NCBI GenBank assembly: GCA_035390885.1
Contig: DAOOUW010000015.1
Span: 1-42,004, forward strand
Length of the DNA: 42,004 nt
Source: JAOAFT01 sp035390885
Lineage (GTDB): Bacteria; Bacteroidota; Ignavibacteria; UBA10030
Reading direction: 5' to 3'
Shown here: in pieces, positions 38,701 through 42,004 of the stretch
Layout of the letters: each line of letters opens with the position of its first letter
Numbering within the stretch: the stretch's first letter is position 1
Notes under the pieces: model-generated
The model's input: the letters and a program-made list of their open reading frames with translations, nothing else
What the model was told of the DNA's origin: nothing
Databases searched by the model: none
Position numbers and translations under genes: made by a program

Positions 38701-39915
38701 TCAGTGCTCTTTGCGGTGACTATAGAAGTTCATCAATAGTCCTGCCATCATCATATCGGCAACAAGCGCCGAGCCGCCGTAGCTCATAAATGGCAACGGA
38801 ATGCCAATCACTGGCATCAAGCCTAACGACATTCCGATATTGATGAGAGTATGGATGAAAAGTATAGCGGTAAAACCGATTGCAGCAATACTTCCAAAGA
38901 GATTTTTCGATTTACTTGCAATGGTAATTCCATGAAGAATCAAAAAAAGAAAAAGCAGCAGAACAATCAATGAACCAATAAATCCAAATTCTTCCGCTGG
39001 AACGCAAAAGATAAAATCTGTCCATTGTTCCGGAATATAATTTAATTGTGTTTGCGTGCCGCGTAAGAATCCTTTTCCAACAAAACCGCCTGAGCCAATA
39101 GCAATTTTCGATTGCGTTACATTGTATGCAGAACCAAGAGGATCGGCTTCAGGATTCATAAACGTTGCAATTCTCTTCTGTTGATATACCGGTAATCTTT
39201 CATAGACTGCTTGAACAGAAACACCTATTAACAGCAAAGCTCCAATCATCACAATCAATGCAAATTTGTTTGTGTGTGTAACATACAGCATTACGCCACA
39301 GATAACAAGTGAAAGGAGAAAATATACAACACCCCAGAGTGCACCCAAAGCAACAATAATTGGAGAAATAATAACCACAATCAGAAATGGCGATGCTCCA
39401 ATCCAATAGAAGAGCGGAAGGAGAGTTCCAAGGAAGACAACCGTAGTACCTAAATCCGGTTGCGCAAGTATGAGAGCCATCGGAGTAATGAAAATCAAAA
39501 TAGCGAGAAATCCCTGCTTTGTATTCGTGATGGTAATGTTCGGCTTCGACAGATAGGATGCAAATGCCAACACTGTAGCAACTTTAGCAAACTCCGACGG
39601 TTGACCGCCGAGCCCTCCAACGCCAAACCAACTTTTCGATCCCTTTACTGTAGAGCCAATAACCAATACTGCAGCGAGAACAACTAATGTCAGTACATAG
39701 AATGCAAACGCAAACCGGCGGATAATGCTCAGCGGTAAAAAGGAAACAACCATCATTACCACAAAGCCAAATACCGCCCATTGAAGTTGCCGATAATACG
39801 TTGCAGCATTATTCACATCGAAAGTGGCGCTATAAATAGACAACAGTCCAATCGAGACTAAGGCAATACAGAGGATAAATGTCTTAAAATCAAAATACTC
39901 TTTCCAATAGTTCAT
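38701..39915 (-). CDS. rodA: Rod-shape peptidoglycan polymerase RodA
   Basis: RodA is a SEDS-family glycosyltransferase that polymerises lipid II into glycan strands during cell elongation, paired with PBP2. The 404-residue protein has about ten helices and opens with LVSIGLLSIYSATFD. Conserved segments include GSKSWFGVGGLGGQPSEFAK and ILAQPDLGTTVVFLGTLLPL. MNPEADPLGSAYNVTQSKIA, then IGSGGFVGKGFLRGTQTQLN, come later. FIFCVPAEEFGFIGSL and GIPLPFMSYGGSALVADM at the C-terminus distinguish RodA/FtsW. The ATG overlaps the mrdA stop (ATGA). Position after mreD and mrdA confirms RodA rather than FtsW. Confidence 0.96.
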   Translation of the reverse strand: MNYWKEYFDFKTFILCIALVSIGLLSIYSATFDVNNAATYYRQLQWAVFGFVVMMVVSFLPLSIIRRFAFAFYVLTLVVLAAVLVIGSTVKGSKSWFGVGGLGGQPSEFAKVATVLAFASYLSKPNITITNTKQGFLAILIFITPMALILAQPDLGTTVVFLGTLLPLFYWIGASPFLIVVIISPIIVALGALWGVVYFLLSLVICGVMLYVTHTNKFALIVMIGALLLIGVSVQAVYERLPVYQQKRIATFMNPEADPLGSAYNVTQSKIAIGSGGFVGKGFLRGTQTQLNYIPEQWTDFIFCVPAEEFGFIGSLIVLLLFLFLILHGITIASKSKNLFGSIAAIGFTAILFIHTLINIGMSLGLMPVIGIPLPFMSYGGSALVADMMMAGLLMNFYSHRKEH

Positions 39916-41738
39916 TGCGATCCTAGCTCTGTAAAATTTTGAGGACCAGATTCTTGCGGTTGCAGATACTGAATTTTCTCTAAATATCTCTTCATTACTT
40001 TGCCGGCAATTGGCGCAGAAATAGAGCCGCCGTACCCTGCATTCTCAACCAATACTGCAATAGCAATTTTCGGTTGGTCGAACGGAGCAAAACCAACATA
40101 CCATGCATGATCTTTTCCATGGGGATTCTCCGCTGTTCCAGTTTTTCCAGCAGAAACAACTCCAGGAATTCTTGCCATTCCACCTGTGCCGCCAGGCTCT
40201 TCAACAACACGACGCATTCCTTCCCGTAATATTGCAAATACTTCGGGACGCAAACCAACAGGGATTGAATTACAATTTATCATTTGAAGAATATGCGTTT
40301 GTTTATTCACAATTGCTTTGACGGCATGCGGTTGAACAAGAGTTCCACTATTTGCAAGAGCAGCGGCATATCGTGCCATTTGAAGCGGTGAAACGCCAAC
40401 TTCCCCTTGACCAACTCCAAGACTCACAATATATCCTTGTGTCCATTTTCCTTTTCCATACACCTGATCATAGTACTCTGTCGATGGAAGAATCCCGGAA
40501 GTTTCATCTCCAATATCAACACCGGCTTTCTGTCCAAAGCCAAACTTCTTCCCATACTCATTCAATCGATCGAGTCCAACTTTTAGCACTAACTGGTAGA
40601 AAAAAACATTACACGATTGCTGAATAGCTTTTACAACATTTACTCTCCCGTGAACGTGTAAATCTTTAAACACTCTATTGCCATACGCAAATCCACCTCC
40701 ACAAGTAATGGTATAATTTTCGTCGATGATTCCTTCCTCCAGAGCTGCAGCGGCGATCAACATTTTAAAAGTAGAACCAGGCGGATATCGCGTCATTGTT
40801 GCACGATTAAAGAGCGGCTTATCCGGATTTGTATTCAACGAATTCCATACTTCGGCTGGAGTAACTCCACTTAAAACCGAGAGATCGAAGTCTGGTTTGC
40901 TCACAAGAGCAAGAATGCTCCCATCATTCGGATCAAGCGCAACAAGAGCGCCTCGATATCCTGTCATTAAGGATTCAGCTAACACCTGAACATCGCTATC
41001 GATTGTGAGAATTAAGTCATTTCCCTCCTGAGGAACAATATCCCGCGCTCCAGATTCATAGGGTCCTACCACCTGTCCTTTTGAATTTACCAGCAAATAT
41101 GTAAATCCTTTCTTCCCTCGAAGCGCAGTTTCGTATTGCTCTTCTAACCCTGTAGCGCCGATAAGATCGCCTAAACGATATTCAGAACCAAATCGAAGTA
41201 ATTGAGCATCGCTAATTTCTTTACAATATCCCAAAAGATGCGAACCTGTAATGCCTTCGTGGTAAACTCGTTTCGTCTCGATTTCATAACTAACTCCAGG
41301 AAGAAGATATGAATACTCCTCAATCAAGGACAATGTTTGGAAATCAACGTCGCGTTTAATTCGTACCGGTATATAAGGATTATATTCTCTTCCTCGCTTT
41401 AGCCTTTCAGCAATATATGATCTGTCAACCTGAAGAAGTTTGCAGAGAGCTGGTACACAAGAAGTATCGAACTCAAATGGAGTAATTGTAACAGAGTAAA
41501 GCGGACCGACATCGACAATAAGCTTTCCATTACGATCGTACATATATCCACGAACTGCATCACGAGGTACAGGTCGTACGCTATTGACTTCTGATTTTTT
41601 TCCGAATTCAAAATGTGATACTAATTGAAGTTGATAGAGCCGAAGCAATAGTACGCCAAAGATTACATACACGATCAATTGTAATCTAGAACGCTTCTTT
41701 GGTATCTGCGTATCATCGTGACTTACAACCGTATCCAT
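39912..41738 (-). CDS. mrdA: Penicillin-binding protein 2 (elongasome transpeptidase)
   Basis: PBP2 crosslinks peptidoglycan in the elongasome with RodA. The 608-residue protein has a short cytoplasmic N-terminus, one membrane helix at about 20-40 and a pedestal/dimerisation domain to about 240. The transpeptidase domain carries all three motifs: Ser322-x-x-Lys325 in PPGSTFK, Ser375-x-Asn377 in QQSCNVFF, and Lys532-Thr-Gly in AGKTGTAE. The N-terminal RDAVRGYMYDRNG and the GATGLEEQYE segment are typical of class B PBPs. Its ATG lies inside the end of mreD (16-base overlap) and its stop overlaps the rodA ATG, so expression of the three is coupled. Confidence 0.97.
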   Translation of the reverse strand: MDTVVSHDDTQIPKKRSRLQLIVYVIFGVLLLRLYQLQLVSHFEFGKKSEVNSVRPVPRDAVRGYMYDRNGKLIVDVGPLYSVTITPFEFDTSCVPALCKLLQVDRSYIAERLKRGREYNPYIPVRIKRDVDFQTLSLIEEYSYLLPGVSYEIETKRVYHEGITGSHLLGYCKEISDAQLLRFGSEYRLGDLIGATGLEEQYETALRGKKGFTYLLVNSKGQVVGPYESGARDIVPQEGNDLILTIDSDVQVLAESLMTGYRGALVALDPNDGSILALVSKPDFDLSVLSGVTPAEVWNSLNTNPDKPLFNRATMTRYPPGSTFKMLIAAAALEEGIIDENYTITCGGGFAYGNRVFKDLHVHGRVNVVKAIQQSCNVFFYQLVLKVGLDRLNEYGKKFGFGQKAGVDIGDETSGILPSTEYYDQVYGKGKWTQGYIVSLGVGQGEVGVSPLQMARYAAALANSGTLVQPHAVKAIVNKQTHILQMINCNSIPVGLRPEVFAILREGMRRVVEEPGGTGGMARIPGVVSAGKTGTAENPHGKDHAWYVGFAPFDQPKIAIAVLVENAGYGGSISAPIAGKVMKRYLEKIQYLQPQESGPQNFTELGSQ

Positions 41739-42004
41739 GGCGAACCATACTTCCGTGAAAAATAAAACAGTGGTACAATACTAACAAGGCTTGTGTAAAT
41801 TGTCCCTTCCAGCGACGAGACCAATGTTGGAACGAGAAGAGAATCACGAACTCCTTGATAAAATAGAAAATAGTAAAGTATGTTATGGAGCAACGACATT
41901 ATTACTACAATAAAGCTGTACCGTAAAGAGCTAAGAGTTTGCTCAGTTGTATTTTCATTATAAAAATATCCTGCAGCAAAACCGGTGATAGATTTTGTCA
42001 ATGC
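41723..42004 (-). CDS. mreD: Rod shape-determining protein MreD, C-terminal part
   Basis: The last 93 residues are visible and the gene runs off the window end. KSITGFAAGYFYNENTTEQ followed by two hydrophobic helices (SFIVVIMSLLHNILYYFLF and TSLVSIVPLFYFS) fits MreD, the small inner-membrane protein linking MreC and MreB to the elongation machinery. A methionine-like TTG at 42001 is internal; the frame is open to the edge. Overlap with mrdA and the order mreD-mrdA-rodA support the call. mreB and mreC are expected just beyond the window. Confidence 0.88.
   Translation of the reverse strand, partial: ALTKSITGFAAGYFYNENTTEQTLSSLRYSFIVVIMSLLHNILYYFLFYQGVRDSLLVPTLVSSLEGTIYTSLVSIVPLFYFSRKYGSPWIRL

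Noticed and set aside
1..42004. CRISPR array, tRNA or rRNA genes, riboswitch
   Set aside because: No regularly spaced repeats, cloverleaf with a conserved TTC loop, rRNA stretch or known riboswitch core was seen on either strand. The metF leader is too short for a SAM riboswitch.

Overview
The window is a 42 kb bacterial chromosomal scaffold piece with three 100-N gaps and moderate-to-low GC. It carries no phage, CRISPR array, rRNA or tRNA that I can see. The best taxonomic hints are a type IX secretion (T9SS) C-terminal sorting domain with the HPNPFNPTT motif, a bTHX small-subunit ribosomal protein, a HpnC/HpnD squalene pathway and a mreD-mrdA-rodA cluster. Together they suggest the Bacteroidetes/Chlorobi/Ignavibacteria side of the FCB group, most likely an Ignavibacteria-like uncultured lineage (inference). 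Several promoters look like E. coli sigma-70 boxes (TTGNNN, 16-17 nt, TATAAT-like) rather than the Bacteroides/Flavobacterium type.

Layout. 1-185: hairpin-rich noncoding repeat. 325-2069 (-): an unrecognised coiled-coil membrane protein and a lipoprotein. 2188-3096 (-): metF. 3242-7171 (+): YfhO-family membrane protein and a polysaccharide flippase. 7337-14956 (+): an AT-rich surface-polysaccharide operon (DUF4254-like protein, C-methyltransferase-type enzyme, methyltransferase, GMD-like epimerase, GT9-like transferase with a hidden N-terminus, two GT-A transferases, FkbM-like protein). 15044-16972 (+): secreted seven-repeat beta-propeller with a T9SS tail, closed by a strong terminator. 17118-23292: more glycan genes, one GT9 on + and, on -, GT9, GT4, methyltransferase and GT4-like (two gaps inside), then a dolichyl-phosphate-mannose-synthase-like GT2. 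23390-26495 (+): rsmA, PAP2-family enzyme, aroQ (mostly lost in a gap), HAD hydrolase, acpS.

26496-33305 (-): one tight cluster, read in the order exported WD40-caspase, exported DUF4384 protein, CHASE2 adenylate cyclase, hpnC, hpnD. This is the most unusual part of the window: a probable envelope caspase and a periplasmic-sensing cAMP module leading directly into squalene (hopanoid/sterol precursor) genes. 33506-34618 (-): L-2-hydroxyglutarate oxidase-like flavoprotein. 34745-34858 (+): bTHX. 34940-38585 (-): a TPAT-type TRAP transporter (TatT lipoprotein, substrate-binding protein lacking the usual carboxylate-binding Arg, DctQ, DctM) with a perfect 16-bp palindrome over its likely transcription start. 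38701-42004 (-): rodA, mrdA (PBP2) and the end of mreD, the cell-elongation machinery.

Together the genes are dominated by envelope construction: glycan synthesis and export, T9SS cargo, hopanoid precursors, peptidoglycan elongation and an envelope-sensing cyclase/caspase operon.
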